64,000 nt of DNA from Mesodorylaimus sp. YZB2_4. Lineage: Eukaryota; Nematoda; Enoplea; Dorylaimida; Dorylaimidae. A program made the position numbers and the translations under genes. The notes under the pieces were generated by a model. It made no database searches and was not told the origin of the DNA. It saw only the letters and a program-made list of their open reading frames with translations. The stretch lies in assembly GCA_030248295.1 (NCBI GenBank), contig JASANH010000838.1, positions 930,001 through 994,000 on the forward strand. Reading direction: 5' to 3'. Positions 11,986 to 24,255 of this stretch are shown in pieces (the first letter of the stretch is position 1; every line of letters begins with the position of its first letter).

Positions 11986-12993
11986 TCAAACTATCTCATC
12001 ACTGGCAGTGATCGCACTAGAAGAGTCATTGTCTGGCGGCCTGTTTCGATGGAGCTCTCTCTGCTCGCTTCTGGGATCACGTGCGGATTGGCGGCTGTCT
12101 TGCCCGCGTCCTGTTGCAAACGTACGATCCAAATTGGGGAGACAAAACTCGTAAATGTTCTGCCAATTCTGCCTGTCGGCAACGATTCCAACGTATTCTA
12201 ATAAGGCCACGAAGACATCGACGGAAAGTTGGGCGTCGGCGGCGGCGTATTCAATTTGTTCCCGAGTGAGCACGGCTGCTGCCCAGTCACTACACACAAT
12301 GCTGATCCGCTTGTCCATTTGAACGTTGAGATGGTCTTGGCATAGAGTACTCAGTGATGAATGCATGCGACCGTATTTGACTTTGCTGCGGTATCGCGCC
12401 CCGTGACAAGCGTCCGGGTAGAGAATGTAACGGACATCGAATGTGCCACTAACCCTCTGAAACAATGTTGGATAATCTTTTACGAGCCGATAGCCATCCC
12501 ACTTTGCTTCGACACCAACTTTTAAACATTTGGGATCGGCTAACAATTCGACTAGTGAGTTCGGAATCGAACTCATGCGTGCCACTCTGACAAGCACTGT
12601 GGTACCATCTCGAGTGGCTAGCTGAAACAGAGAAACCTTCGCAGCTTTTCTCCGAGATATGAATTCGCCCGATGAAGCAGCAACCAACTGTTCATCAGAG
12701 TCTATAGCCGTTTTCGGACTAATCAGAGTCGGAGGCCATTCACAGTCGAAACCGAGAACTGGAAATCGTTCGAGATCTGATCGAATACTCGGATAAATTT
12801 CATCCCATTCGTTTTTTGAATTGATCAGTTCAATTCGACGAGATGTCCCAGGTGGACGTTGAGAACTAGAAGTTGCCGGGACATCTTTGAAATCGTCGCC
12901 GCCACTGGTTGCACAAAATCGCGAACACAGCCCAATATGGCGACTTATCGAGCGGCACGTTACGCGGATGCAGGTTGATCGAAACATTAACAT
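11986..12993 (-). CDS. EXD2/WRN-type 3'-5' exonuclease domain protein
   Basis: A single uninterrupted frame of 335 residues starts at ATG 12993. It has the DEDDy exonuclease motifs in order: Exo I FDCEWP (D83, E85); LFQLATRDG; Exo II VGVEAKWDGYRLVKDY (D166 as third acidic residue); a SLSTLCQDHL segment; and Exo III EQIEYAAADAQLS (Y249, D253). All four metal ligands and the tyrosine are present, so it should be active. The first 30 residues are rich in Arg, Ser and Cys with no acidic residue and resemble a mitochondrial presequence; human EXD2 is a mitochondria-associated nuclease also implicated in DNA end resection (family knowledge). The C-terminal 60 residues are polar and probably disordered. 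The gene is divergent from PEX5, with about 460 bases between the start codons. It lacks introns, unlike most neighbours. Confidence 0.85.
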   Translation of the reverse strand: MLMFRSTCIRVTCRSISRHIGLCSRFCATSGGDDFKDVPATSSSQRPPGTSRRIELINSKNEWDEIYPSIRSDLERFPVLGFDCEWPPTLISPKTAIDSDEQLVAASSGEFISRRKAAKVSLFQLATRDGTTVLVRVARMSSIPNSLVELLADPKCLKVGVEAKWDGYRLVKDYPTLFQRVSGTFDVRYILYPDACHGARYRSKVKYGRMHSSLSTLCQDHLNVQMDKRISIVCSDWAAAVLTREQIEYAAADAQLSVDVFVALLEYVGIVADRQNWQNIYEFCLPNLDRTFATGRGQDSRQSARDPRSEQRELHRNRPPDNDSSSAITASDEIV

Positions 12994-13454
12994 GCCAACA
13001 CGAAATCACTGATACCAGATTCCTGATAAGAGATGATAATTCCAAGCAGACCAGGCTTAAACAATCTGAATCATCTGCGGAAGAGCAGACTATCGTGAAT
13101 AAGGTGGGTCGTACCTGCGCATCAAGAAGCAATGTCAAGATGGTGCGTAACTAGCACGGATTTACCTCTGGTTTTTTTGGCAGAGTTGTTATAAAATCGA
13201 GGAAAAGTCTATTCACAGATATTATTTAAAATATCTAGTATTTAATAATTGTTAAGCCCCTCTGTATGAGTTATTATTGGGAATTTGAGCTTTTTAACGA
13301 GTGGTAAATAACTGCAATGCGACCTCAGGCAAGTCGTGTGATCGGACAGATTGCTGTTCCGTTTATCGGAGAACTGACGATGAGAAGTTGGTCAGTAGTG
13401 TCACAGGTTTGATCTATCGCGGGATAATTGTCAAATTGGCTAGCTATTTTTAAA
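12994..13454. promoter_or_regulatory. Shared divergent promoter region (exonuclease / PEX5)
   Basis: 461 bases separate the two start codons, which point away from each other. No TATA box was seen. The right half is AT-rich (about 13185-13310). Its role as a bidirectional promoter is inferred from arrangement only. Confidence 0.4.
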
Positions 13455-16400
13455 ATGAGTTCATCAAAGAATTTGGTGGAGGCGGAATGTGGTCAGCCCA
13501 ATGCACTGGTCCGTGTCGGCCGTCAAATGTTCCAGGATTCTGCCAGCGGAGGGGTAAGGAGTGCAGGCACAGTCTGTGTACATTATGGCATGTGCAGTCG
13601 CAGAACCTTGAATTAATAGGTATTCTAGATTTTGAGAACACTAATCAAACCTGATGACAGTACGTTAATACATAGCATCTTCGGAAGAGCCACTGCTTTC
13701 GGAGAAACTGTTTTCTGTCATTCATTTAGGCCTATTTACATAGTATAGGTACACACACAAATCCTAGGAATCGGAAGTTGCTCTGTATTAGCTGCTTTTT
13801 TCCCACAATTTATCTGGGTCATTGGACTTTCAGGCGAGATCTCTGCTTGGCCCGCTTCAGCCGGCTATTCGACCCGATGAGGAAGTATGCAAATCTTTTT
13901 ACAGCTGCTTGATTTTGACCTAGATAGCATTTTGCTGAACATAGTTATTATCTGTTTTAGTTCGCACAAGAATATTTGGCGCAACTTCATGGAGCTAATC
14001 GGCATGTACCAGCGACGTTTTCTATGCGAGGTTTATTGCAAGAAGTCAATCGTCTTGAGCCAGGTATATAATTTTGGGACAAGACACTGTTTGGTGGGTC
14101 TGCCACTGTTGGACGGGGTTCAAAGTGCCATGAGAAGTATTTTTTGTTCATACTGCTGTAGTCCTGTTTTAGGTGCATCCTCTGCAACGTCTGCTGTTGA
14201 CTGGACTCGTGAATATCTTCACACTCGACCGCCCGTTATGCCCCCGCAAAATTGGGCTGATGAATATCTGAGACAAGAAAATGCGATAGCCAGACCCAGT
14301 GAAGTCTTTGACGACGCTTGGCAAACTGCTTCCATGCAACCGCCGGCACTGAAGTGGAGTGCTGAGTATTTGGCCGAAGCAGAACGAGATGCCACATCAG
14401 GGAAAATGGATATTGCTGGTGCGTCATCGTCAATGTTGGACGGAATCCCGGAAGATTTCGAATTATGGAACTCAGAGGTAAGAGTAAAAAAACCCGAAGG
14501 CCTGCTCTCACATTTATAGCCCCTTTTACCTCTCAGTTTATGCAATTCATGAAAAAAGTGGACAGCGGCGAAGTAAAACTTGATGGCGATCGAGTTATGG
14601 AGCCAGGCGCTTCAACAAGCGAAAAAGACCTGTTACGAGGTGAACAGAACTTTTGGGACAAGCTCGAATCAGAGTGGGAAGATCTTTCGAGTAATTCCGA
14701 ATCAAATCGCTGGCTAGCCGAATTTGATTCAATATCTTCGATGTATAAAGTAAGAAAGCCTGTTATACTGTTTGTTCGTGACACAAGTCCGTCGTCCTTT
14801 TCAGAAGTATAATATGGCCGAGGAGAATCCTTATTCGAATGTGGACGATCCATTGTCGCTTGGAAAGAGTTTCCTAGCTGAAGGCGATTTGGCCAATGCA
14901 GTTCTCTGCTTCGAATCCTCTGTTCAACGCCAGCCTGAATCGGGCGAAGCGTGGTTGTGTTTGTCTCGAGCTCAAGCGGAAAATGAACAAGAAGCTCTTG
15001 CCATTGCTGCTGCAAACAAATGCCTCGAGTTAGAGCCTGGAAATTTGAATGCCCTATCTACTTTGGCTACGGCATACGCAAATGAATCGCTCTATGATTC
15101 GTCGTGCCGCACTCTGGCTCAATGGTTGGCGGCTCATCAGAAATACAAATCATTTGCACCTGCTGACGTAATCGATCAGAGAAGACCTATGGTCAGCTCG
15201 TTTATGGATCAAGGTATCTTTAATTTGGTCGAGAGGGCATTTTTGGATGCGGCTCGATCTGATGCGACGGTGGATGCCGATTTACAGGTACAAAATATGA
15301 GATGCTGATAGCGTTTGACTGAGACCCCGACCCAGACTGGCTCCTAACAAAATGTAATTCGGACATTTTATTCGGCTGGGTATCCAGACTGACTGATTTC
15401 CAGTTTGACTGGTATACATAGTCCTGACCACAGACAGACTGCAAGACCTTATTACCTTCTGAATTATCAGTAAGCGCAAAACGTCAGTAAATTGTGTGTC
15501 CTATAGAGTCGTTATGATGCGGAATACAGGATTTGAAAAGTGTCCAAATGGGTTCGAGTGCAATGGGAATAGAAGGCGCGAGGGGCCTCTTAGAATGTCC
15601 CGTTTGTTGTGTTTATACTGGACCATTTACGCATATCAAGTATATGTGTTTGATTTTGGCCGTTAATCTTTTTTATTAGCACTATCACCACACATTTCCA
15701 AGGCCCATTTTCAATTAATATCCAGATTTCTAGTTTTCCATTCACCCGGGACGAGCAGTATTCCCCCTCCCGAGTATATTATTTCTACATGACGATCTCA
15801 TCCCGGGGATATGAGTGAGATTTCATCATCAGTCAATAAGCAAGAATTTCAAAGAAAGAAATCAAAGACTCGACATATTAGTTAGTGCTGTATATGCAAA
15901 CTGACACGGAGTAAGCATAGGCACTTTATTCCAATCCCAAGAAATCGAATCCTAGATGCAGCTTTTGCCAAGCCAGCTTGATGTCCAGCTGCAGTAGAGA
16001 GAATTGTTTGGATGAGGGGTACTAGCTGACACGGTGGGGTATATGCGAATCCACCAGAGGTGGTGCAGCTTGTACCGACTGTAATTTAGACACATATTCA
16101 ACCTGTTTCTGAGAGATTTCTATCTGTTGAAGCATTTCTATCTCAGCCACTTTCTATGACATGACGGCATGTTGGAGCATGGTGGTGCAATAAGTGCTTG
16201 TTTCAGAATTGCTTCGGCGTGTTATACAACTTGACTGGAGACACCAATCGGGCAGTTGATTGCTTCCAGACAGCCCTGATGATCCGACCAGATGTAAGCC
16301 TATTCCATTTTTCAAAGTTGTTTCTGATTTGCATTAATCTGTTTTAGGATGCCAGATTATGGAACCGTTTGGGTGCAACATTGGCGAATGGTTCACGCTC

Positions 16401-16818
16401 GGCCGAAGCCGTGGCGGCGTACCGTAAAGCATTAAAACTTTATCCGGGATTTGTAAGAGCGAGATACAATTTGGGCATTAGTTGTCTGAACTTGGGAGCG
16501 CATAGGTATGTCACTTACGATTGAATGTGCCAACTGTTGACTTACGATATATGGTTTTATAGAGAGGCGGTCGATCACTTTCTTTCGGCCCTGAGTCTTC
16601 AAATGCGAGGAGTAGGGCCAGCTAATCAACGGTTGATGTCGGATGGCATCTGGAGTACGTTGCGCGTTGCTGTGATCGGACTGAAGCGAGATGACTGGAT
16701 CGATTTGGTCGATAAGAGAGATTTTGATGGATTGAGACGAGTGTTTGGTTCTGGTGCTACGTCTCTGCCTTCTAATCCTGTGTCTGAGGACTCGCATTTG
16801 GAACAGTTCGCGTCATGA
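13455..16818 (+). CDS. pex5: PEX5, peroxisomal targeting signal 1 receptor
   Basis: Nine exons: 13455-13553, 13834-13884, 13961-14063, 14173-14477, 14537-14749, 14805-15287, 16207-16293, 16348-16505 and 16563-16818; every junction keeps phase and gives 584 residues. The N-terminus [18 protein letters not shown] has the conserved cysteine used for mono-ubiquitination and receptor recycling. The disordered half carries WxxxF/Y-type PEX13/14-binding motifs (EEFAQEYL, WTREYL, WADEYL, WSAEYL). The C-terminal half has the TPR repeats that bind the PTS1 tripeptide ([75 protein letters not shown]). The protein cycles between cytosol and the peroxisomal membrane to import matrix enzymes. An AATAAA lies 97 bases after the stop, and DPH5 begins only 216 bases downstream on the same strand. 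Confidence 0.95.
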
Positions 16819-16914
16819 TTATTGTCCCTGGTGGAGGTAGCTGACTGATTATGGATAAAATTTTATGCATCATGTGTTAGTTTGCCTGTGATTGCTGCTG
16901 GGTGTGAATGGGGA

Positions 16915-16920
16915 AATAAA
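16915..16920 (+). terminator. Polyadenylation signal AATAAA of PEX5
   Basis: Canonical hexamer 97 bases after the PEX5 stop. It lies about 108 bases before a TTTAG acceptor-like site just upstream of the DPH5 start. Confidence 0.6.
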
Positions 16921-17020
16921 TTATACATTGAAGTTGTCGTGTCGAGATGTGTCGATTGCGTATTATCGTAGAGAACGTTGCTGGAAATGGACTGTGTCCA
17001 GGTGATGTGCAGTGTGATAT

Positions 17021-17034
17021 GTGTTTAGGCGAGG
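17021..17034 (+). promoter_or_regulatory. Possible spliced-leader trans-splice acceptor before DPH5
   Basis: GTGTTTAG (17021-17028) matches the acceptor pattern used throughout the window and lies six bases before the DPH5 ATG, with no upstream donor or exon obvious. In nematode operons the downstream gene receives a spliced leader at such a site about 100 bases after the upstream poly(A) signal (established knowledge). The match here is suggestive only. Confidence 0.4.
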
Positions 17035-19502
17035 ATGCTGTATTTGATTGGTCTGGGACTAGGAGACGTGCGGGATGTGACGGTCAAGGGTTTAGACGCC
17101 ATTAGAAGATGCAGTCGAGTCTATTTGGAGTCGTACACGTCCGTTCTCTGCTACGGAGTTGAGAAGGAGGAGTTGGTGAGCAGTTGGAAGAAGATTGAGG
17201 CCACAGGGGGTGTTGGGGATCTCGCGGGCTTGGTCACCTAAAATGCTTCTCCTGAGCTTTTTCGACGAGTGAATGTTTATTGTGAGAGTAGCAAAAATAT
17301 GGTTTTTGCCAAAAATTCGACTTAAAAAATGATGGACAAATAGCCTATCTAGCCGGACCTTGCCCATATTAGTGCAGAATTGGGAAACCGGGGGGGGGGG
17401 ATCCCAGGAATTGCTCGATTGATGTGGAAAATGATCTGAGTTCCACCCCGGGTCGCGTGGTTGATGTGAGGTGGCGCCGAAAGTGGCTTGAGGAAGATCC
17501 GGGTTATTTACGCCTTTTTTCGTTTTAGGAGCGATTTTACGGCAAGGAGCTGATCTTGGCGGATCGTGAATTTGTAGAGGGCGGTTCAGGTATCGGTTTG
17601 CAGCCACTGTAAGTCTCAGCTTGGCTTATTATTTTTGTTTTTAGTGGAGGTCATGCTGAAACAGGCGTCTGATGAAGATGTGGCCTTCTTGGTTGTTGGG
17701 GATCCGTTTGGGTAAGACTTGCCTTTTAGACCGCCTGAGGTTTGCCTTGCATTAGCTAGCAGTAAAACCCCGTGAACTGCGCCTGTGAATTGGCCGCCCT
17801 GCCACGCCATAGAGGGCCGACCCAGGACGCGATAGAGACGCAACCATTTGCTAGGGTTGTCCAACTCTCGACTGATTATGGGAGGGCCACCAAAGGCAAA
17901 CACAAACCAGGAAAGAACACCAGGAAAGATCAATGCAAATCGAAAACCAGTCTAGGTTAGTCAATACCTATTCATTGCCCCCACACACCTGGGTGCTCCA
18001 AAAAAGCCGAAAGAAAAAGGAAAAGCTTCAGTGTCACTAAGTCACAAACGATCTCACCACGATGGTTGGCATGGTGACTGACAACGATCACGTGATGGCT
18101 AACAGCTACCGGAGCGAAAGATTTGCCGGACAGGCGTGACATCGGGAAATCGCACAAGAACGCGATCGGCGATGAGAGCTACTATGGTCGTCGCATCGGC
18201 ATCGAAACAAGAAACGACGACCGGTGCTACTGACTGAGAACTGATACATGGCGCCTAACAGGCGTCATCAACGGCACAGCGCCAACGATCTCATACTGGA
18301 ACAGCCTTCTCAAAAAAGGGGAGTCGACGCGCTCTCTGGAGACCTCTGCTTGTCAGGGCATGGTGTGTAGGCCTGATATCGAATGCTTCACTTGAAGATT
18401 AATGGGCTGCCGTCTGTGTCCCTTCACGCTCAACCAAGAGCTTTGAAGCTGTCTAGCGGGGGAATCGTTAGGATCTGACGTCAATATCAGAAAAGATTTT
18501 TGACACAGAACTCCAACGACCAGACCTTTTGCTGCTTGCTTGCAATAGCTGCTGCAAAAAAGAGAACCGTATTTATTGGGAGGAAAAGGCGGGATGACTC
18601 ATTGTCAGGACTGCCTGGCTTAATGCCGATCTGTGCGCACAGTGTACTGTTGACTTGTTTATTTCAGGGCTACCACACATAGTGACCTGGCGTTGCGAGC
18701 CAAAGCGCAAAATGTGGACGTCAAGGTCATTCATAACGCGTCCATTATGAACGCTGTTGGCTGCTCTGGATTGCAGGTGAGTGTGCATCATGGCGAGAGT
18801 TGATGGCACACCAGCATCGCTGGCTTGTTGCTTCTCCCATTTCAGCTGTACAATTTTGGGGAGACGGTGTCGATCGTTTTTTGGACTGACACTTGGCAAC
18901 CGGACAGTTACTACGATAAGATCGCAGCCAACCGTCAACGCGGATTGCACACGCTCTGTCTGCTGGATATCAAAGTGAAAGAGCAGACGTTAGAGAACAT
19001 GATGAAGTACTAGTATTGCTTTATCCGTTGGTCACAGTGATAATCATGAACAGGCTGTTTCAGGAAGAAGAAAGTTTACGAGCCACCTCGGTTCATGACT
19101 GCGCAACAAGCGGCTGAGCAGTTACTTGCTATTGCCGAACGACGTCGGCAGAATGGGTGCAAGCCAGGTACATCCAAGGGCACAAACCACCGTGTCTTCC
19201 CTACAGCTCACACCTACTGAACCCGCTATTGTACCCCTCCAAATGACAAGCATGCTATGCTTGTCAGACTCGTTGGTTGACCGTCTTCAGCTGCGCCTGT
19301 TTTAGAATACGACGAGGCAACCATGTGCGTTGGCCTGGCGCGAGTTGGCTGGGACGACCAGCGGATTATGGCTTGCACGATGGGCGAGATGGCTCGTCGA
19401 GGTGACGAGTTAGGACCGCCATTACACTCGCTAATAATCACCGGGCATCTTCACCATATTGAGGATGACATGCTTAGAATGTGGGCACCAAAAGACTCGT
19501 GA
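17035..19502 (+). CDS. dph5: Diphthine methyl ester synthase (diphthamide synthesis)
   Basis: Seven exons: 17035-17175, 17529-17589, 17645-17711, 18668-18776, 18846-19006, 19064-19167 and 19306-19502; all are in phase and give 279 residues, the usual family length. Diagnostic motifs are [11 protein letters not shown] at the start, [28 protein letters not shown] (SAM-binding), [19 protein letters not shown], the [11 protein letters not shown] strand, LLDIKVKEQ and VGLARVG near the end. The enzyme methylates the elongation factor 2 histidine modification intermediate using S-adenosylmethionine, in the cytosol. It lies tightly behind PEX5 with an operon-like gap. A G11 run (17390-17400) lies in the first intron. 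The 956-base intron before exon 4 contains one member of a dispersed repeat (17800-17968). Confidence 0.95.
17390..17400 (+). repeat. Poly-G run (11)
   Basis: G11 inside the first DPH5 intron. Confidence 0.95.
17800..17968 (+). repeat. Dispersed repeat, copy 1
   Basis: Lies in a DPH5 intron. Shared landmarks with copies at about 31961-32135 and 33061-33260 are a GCCACGC(C/G)ATAGA box, a CTCGACTGATTA-like box, an AGGACCA(C)CA-AAGGC-like box, and a closing CTAGGTTAGTCAAT box, in the same order. No coding capacity was seen, so it may be a SINE- or MITE-like element. Confidence 0.6.
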
Positions 19503-20468
19503 TGTCATTTATCTTGTCACTGTTGAAAGAAGAAAAAATGTCCGACATCATTGCTCGGGGTCAGAATATGAATACATGTTCCCGGGATTTTTCAATCCCG
19601 TTCCCTCGAGAACATAGGATTTTTCTGGCGGGCATTCCCAAATTTAGCTGTGGCTCGTTATCCGACAAATGCAATTCAATAAAGCCAGGGGCCTTGGTTC
19701 GTTTTCCCATTTATTTACGCCATTATGGTGGTTTCGACTGGCCTCAGAGCCACCATATGGTTTCGGTAGGTCTTGTTTAGATACGTGGTCCCTGTGGAGG
19801 AGTTCTCGTTACAAAAAAGCCAGTTTCTGTGGGTGCAGCCCATTGAGCAGACGGCAACGGATCGATGGAGCAGATAGGGTCTATCGAGGGATCGGCAATG
19901 GCCCCCTGGTGTATGCTATGTTTTGAATAGTGCACACAAAGTAAGCAGTATTGTCCATGTCGAGAAAAACAAATCGCCTTCGCTTTGTGCAGGGTCGCCG
20001 CGGGAGCTAACACGGGATCAAATTTAATTCCGCCTAAGCCGTTCGTTTCACCGAATGCGTCCAAGCTTGACTTTTTGTCATAGCTTGCGAGAATATAGTC
20101 TGAGAAGGAAAGAAAATGAAATTTCGGCGGTCTGACTTAGAAGACTAGCTAAATTCGATTGATGTCAGTGAGCCGTGAAAAGACAAGCCTGGACTGCTAG
20201 TCATCTTAGGTCTTTGTTGGACAATCAATGAAGATGCGTCTTCGATTCGGTCTCCTATTCATACGCTTGGCTAACCGATACTCGTCTTCATAATCCACTC
20301 GACCCGTTGTTTGAGAGAGCCGAGGTTTCGAGTGGTGCTCGTGTCGGGACGAAAGGCTTTTATTGTAGCTAAACACCCGACCCGTCACTTCTTCATCTCA
20401 GTCTCAATGAAGTGGTAAGTTGACAGTCAAAGTGGGCGAGTGGAGCAAGTTTTGTGCTGAAGAAAGAC
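19503..20468. other. Intergenic DPH5 to K2P channel
   Basis: Holds the DPH5 3' end, with an AATAAA at 19678-19683, and the channel gene's upstream region. No gene was seen. Confidence 0.5.
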
Positions 20469-21997
20469 ATGTGTCCGAATCGGATGATGGTGGGTTTTGT
20501 TCGAGAATGTAAAAAAGTCTATCATATGCTCGGTGTGAAACATTTCGTTTTACTCTTCTTCTATCTCTGGTATATCGTCCTGGGTGCAGTTATGTTCTAT
20601 GCGCTGGAGCAAGACAACGTCAAATATTTGAATATGCTGTGGCAAATAACATTGAACACAGAGCGATCCACCTTTATTCGATCCGATTTGATGCCTTTGA
20701 TCTTCAATAATTCAATGTACTTACAGTTTATCAACGATCAGAGAACCAGGGGCATTACGGCTGTTATTGAAAAACAGGTAGGGTGATGGTCAAGTGTGTA
20801 GGTCAGAGCCACGTTCCCTAGCACATAGGGTTGGTCGATGCGTGTGCAATGTAAATCAGTGGGTCACTAGGAAGACTGCAATAGTTACGGGGCACCCCAC
20901 ATGACCACTCCATTGACCCTTTGGTAATTCTGTTCCAGCTCATCATCTACGAACGCCGACTCGGTGTTGAATTCCGATTATCTGGCCCTTTAAAGCAATG
21001 GGAATTCGAGCACGCCCTCATCTACTCCATGAGTCTGTGTACTACCATTGGATATGGCCTAATCCATCCACTGACCACTGGCGGTCGCATAGCCAGTATC
21101 ATATATAGCCTCTTTGGCATACCCTTCACTATGGTGCTAGTTCGAGACTGGAGTAGAATTGTGGCCAAGGTGTTAAACTATCCCGGAGTCCTGCTGATCA
21201 AGTGCTGGGATGCCTTTCGATATTGCACATTAAAATCAGTGGCTACAATCGACGAGCTCAAAGCCCTTCGCGAACGCGATCGAATACTATTAAACGATGT
21301 GGTCCTCAATATTCCGACTTCGGTGGCACTCTTCGCACTCATGGGATGGATCGTCGCCGGAGCTTTTGCATTCTGCGCATGGGAGCCTGCTTGGACTGTC
21401 CTCGAGTCATTTTGGTTTTGCTACAATTCCTTGACTACAGTCGGCTTAATTGGGAACACGCTACCTCGCGAACCAAGGTTTCTACTTTTGATGATGGTTT
21501 ATGTGTACGCTGGCTTGGCCATCGTCTCACTTTTCATTGACTTGATTTATGCCAAATTACTGCTAGCTTACAAACCAGCTCCTTTCATTATGCGGAGACA
21601 AGTGCTGCTGTCGGGAGAAAGTTCGCCAGCCCCCACCAGAAGCAGTTACGATAACGAATCAGTGGACCGTGGGTTGGACAGGGACATCGATTTGGGTTCT
21701 TGCGTAACATTAGGCATAATGCGCATGGACGGCCGCGCCCACAAGTACGATGCCCTGCTGCGACAAGGGCAACAGAATGGTGACACGGCACCATGCGTGT
21801 CCAGATCAGCACAGACCAGAGTCACTGTTCCAGATGTGCGTCCTGTGCAATTAGCTGCTGTCTCCGAGGACGGTGGATACTCCTATCAGCATCTGGTCGT
21901 ACCTTCCCAAGCACCCGATGAACAGAAATCGAGTGACGATGTGACCACTTTGCTCGTAGAAACCTACAGCTCAGCTAGGAGAAACCTTAGGAAATGA
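20469..21997 (+). CDS. Two-pore-domain (TWK/K2P-type) potassium channel
   Basis: Two exons, 20469-20777 and 20939-21997, joined in phase 0, give 455 residues. Order: a cytosolic N-terminus; TM1 (HFVLLFFYLWYIVLGAVMFY) with the usual following acidic residue; a long extracellular cap loop with an N-linked site (NNS); pore helix 1 and filter SLCTTIGYG; TM2 (IIYSLFGIPFTMVLV); TM3 (NIPTSVALFALMGWIVAGAF); pore 2 (YNSLTTVGLIGN); TM4 (LLLMMVYVYAGLAIVSLF); and a ~130-residue hydrophilic tail. This is the nematode TWK layout; such channels set resting potential at the plasma membrane. Oddly, the second filter reads TVGLIG where the family has TVG(F/L)GD. ATG 20469 was chosen as the first Met in the open frame. 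Confidence 0.9.
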
Positions 21998-22645
21998 TGT
22001 TAATAGCTCGTAGGTGCGAACCCATAGTACCTAGGTGACGCTGCCCTACTGTAGCATGATCTGCTTTTTGCATTGATTAGAATTTCCGACTCCTGGGTGA
22101 TCTGACGATTACTTATTCCCCAATTATAAATTTTTGATTAAGGAAGGATGCACGCAGCATTGCCCTGATTCGAGCTTCTGTGAATTGGGAATGAGCAATG
22201 ATTTCACAGGGCCTCACGCAAACGCAGGCACAATAACACAAAATTCCCTTGAAAACAGGTCTCAATAGATATACAAATGGCTTTGCTGGTGCTCGCCCAT
22301 CCCACGCCTGATAACTTTTATAAACATACCTGCCCCCTCGACTAGACGTAACTATTCAGGCAAAGGTAATGCGTATCTTCGTTAAGAAAAGACGAAAAGA
22401 CGAAACGTCGAAAATATAAATAAATAACGTCTATTTAAGTAATTTATTGGTCTTCTTGTTCCTTCGGAAATGTCGTTATAGACACCATGTTTTGATGGTT
22501 AATTAAAATGGTTAGGGAGACTGAAAATTGACTTACGCTTAGGCAATCTGAAGGTCTACCAAATATAGGTGATTTCCAAACTCTTTGTCAAAAGTCGGCT
22601 AAAAGGGCTGGGTGCCCCATATGACGTCGTTTCAGGGTAATTCGA

Positions 22646-22657
22646 GGGGGGGGGGGG
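22646..22657 (+). repeat. Poly-G run (12)
   Basis: G12 in intergenic DNA. Confidence 0.95.
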
Positions 22658-23859
22658 TCGGTGGAAAAGCGATTTTGTAAGACAGGTAGGAGGTAAAAAA
22701 AGCTCATTTGCATATGACATCTTATTTATATGGCCCCTGTACAACATTCATACAGGCAGCAGGAGGCATCAGTGGACATTTTGAAGAAAAACGCCAATGC
22801 AAACTTTGACGGCCCGGGGTATGTTTTGCGTTTGCTGTGTTAAAGGAAAGTCACACGCAAAACATACATAGTTCGGCTTTATTACAGGAACACGTGAAGG
22901 GCTGTATCGGCGTTTTTTTCTCAAAGTTTCCTCTGATGAACCCTGCTGACCTCAGGATGAAAGTTGTACAGAATTTTACGCTCCACAAAATGGGCTGAAT
23001 TCTCCCTCGATTTCTGATCATTTCGTTTTTATAATCGATGCAAAATCAAAAGTTAGTTTTTCCCTTCGCATTCTTCCTTTCTGCGGGGGTCAGGATGGGG
23101 TAGGTAAAAAAACGTTTTACGTATTTGGATAAATGGGAGGGTGACATCCAGTCAAAGTCAGGGCATACTGGTAGGTGTGGTACTGCTGCTGGTCACGACC
23201 CAGGTCCGACATTGGGTCCCAAAACCCAATTCGTTTTTTGGGTTTTTCGGTTGGGTTGGGGCGGGTTTATAGACAGGGGTCTTGGATTGTGGAGGTTGAC
23301 CTTTTTTTTGAACCCAACCCGAAGAAACAACTTTACCACTTGCGGTCAGCCTTATTAGTCAGCGTGAGAAGAAGGTCGCGAGCAGGTCGCAAGAAGGCCG
23401 CCCACAGGAAAGGTTAGGCGTCGGGAATGCAAATGAGAGCTGTGGTTGAATGTCTTGGTAAAAAGCTTATCTATCGGCAGTGTGGGGATGAAGAGTAAAT
23501 GAAAGACGGTCGCTCTCTTGTTGGCTTCCAACTCTTACAAGTGGCGAGCCTGGCTGCTTGAGCCTGCAACCGAAAGCAGTCTTTATCGAAAGAATTCAAA
23601 GTGGTAGAAGAGAAAGCGAAAATTGAAGCAAGAGGCAATAGCTCAACAAGGAATTTGAGGTCGAATAATTCCCCAGCGACTACGAGTTCGTCTATTGGTG
23701 GAACCACACACTCACCAGTGACAATGGAACCAACCGTGTTCAAGGAAGAAGCGCAAAAGCAAGTATTTCGACCAATATTTTTGCCAATATGCCAATCACA
23801 GAAGAGGACATTGCTACGATACCCATGTTCCAGTTCCATGCCAGCCCACAGTGGATCTG

Positions 23860-24060
23860 TGTAGAAACCTCGTGGAAGTTAGAACTCCGCGGGGTCTGGG
23901 TACTTTCACGTGGAATTGCGATGGATCCACGTTTCCATGGAATCCATGTGGAAATGTGTGGCTCCATGTGCTTCCAGGTCAATAGCCACGATGGATCCAC
24001 CGTGGGCTTCCTATAGATCCATGCTAGAATATCATTTATCCATGGATCAAGATGGAATCA
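23860..24060. repeat. Degenerate ATGGATCCA/CCATGG-rich block
   Basis: Many partly overlapping copies of TGGATCC, CCATGGA and ATCCATG occur on both strands within 200 bases, so the block is locally self-complementary. The period is irregular. Confidence 0.4.
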
Positions 24061-24255
24061 TTCTGATAGATGAGTCAACTTAAAACTTTCAATCATGTCG
24101 TCACCTGTAATTTTTAAAGTGAGGATGAGAAGGAGAGATATGCAGACACTCGTTGACCCATTACGCAGCACCCATACAGTGATCAAAATAGCGATTTTTG
24201 ATCATGATTTTCAGTAGCAGCTCCCAGAATAAGCAAGCACAGAAATTGCAGATCA

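Larger units (their letters stand above)
21998..24255. other. Intergenic, simple repeats only
   Basis: No supported gene. It contains a G12 run (22646-22657) and a block at about 23860-24060 full of short palindromic words of the type TGGATCCA / CCATGG / TCCATG, which looks like a degenerate minisatellite. Confidence 0.45.
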
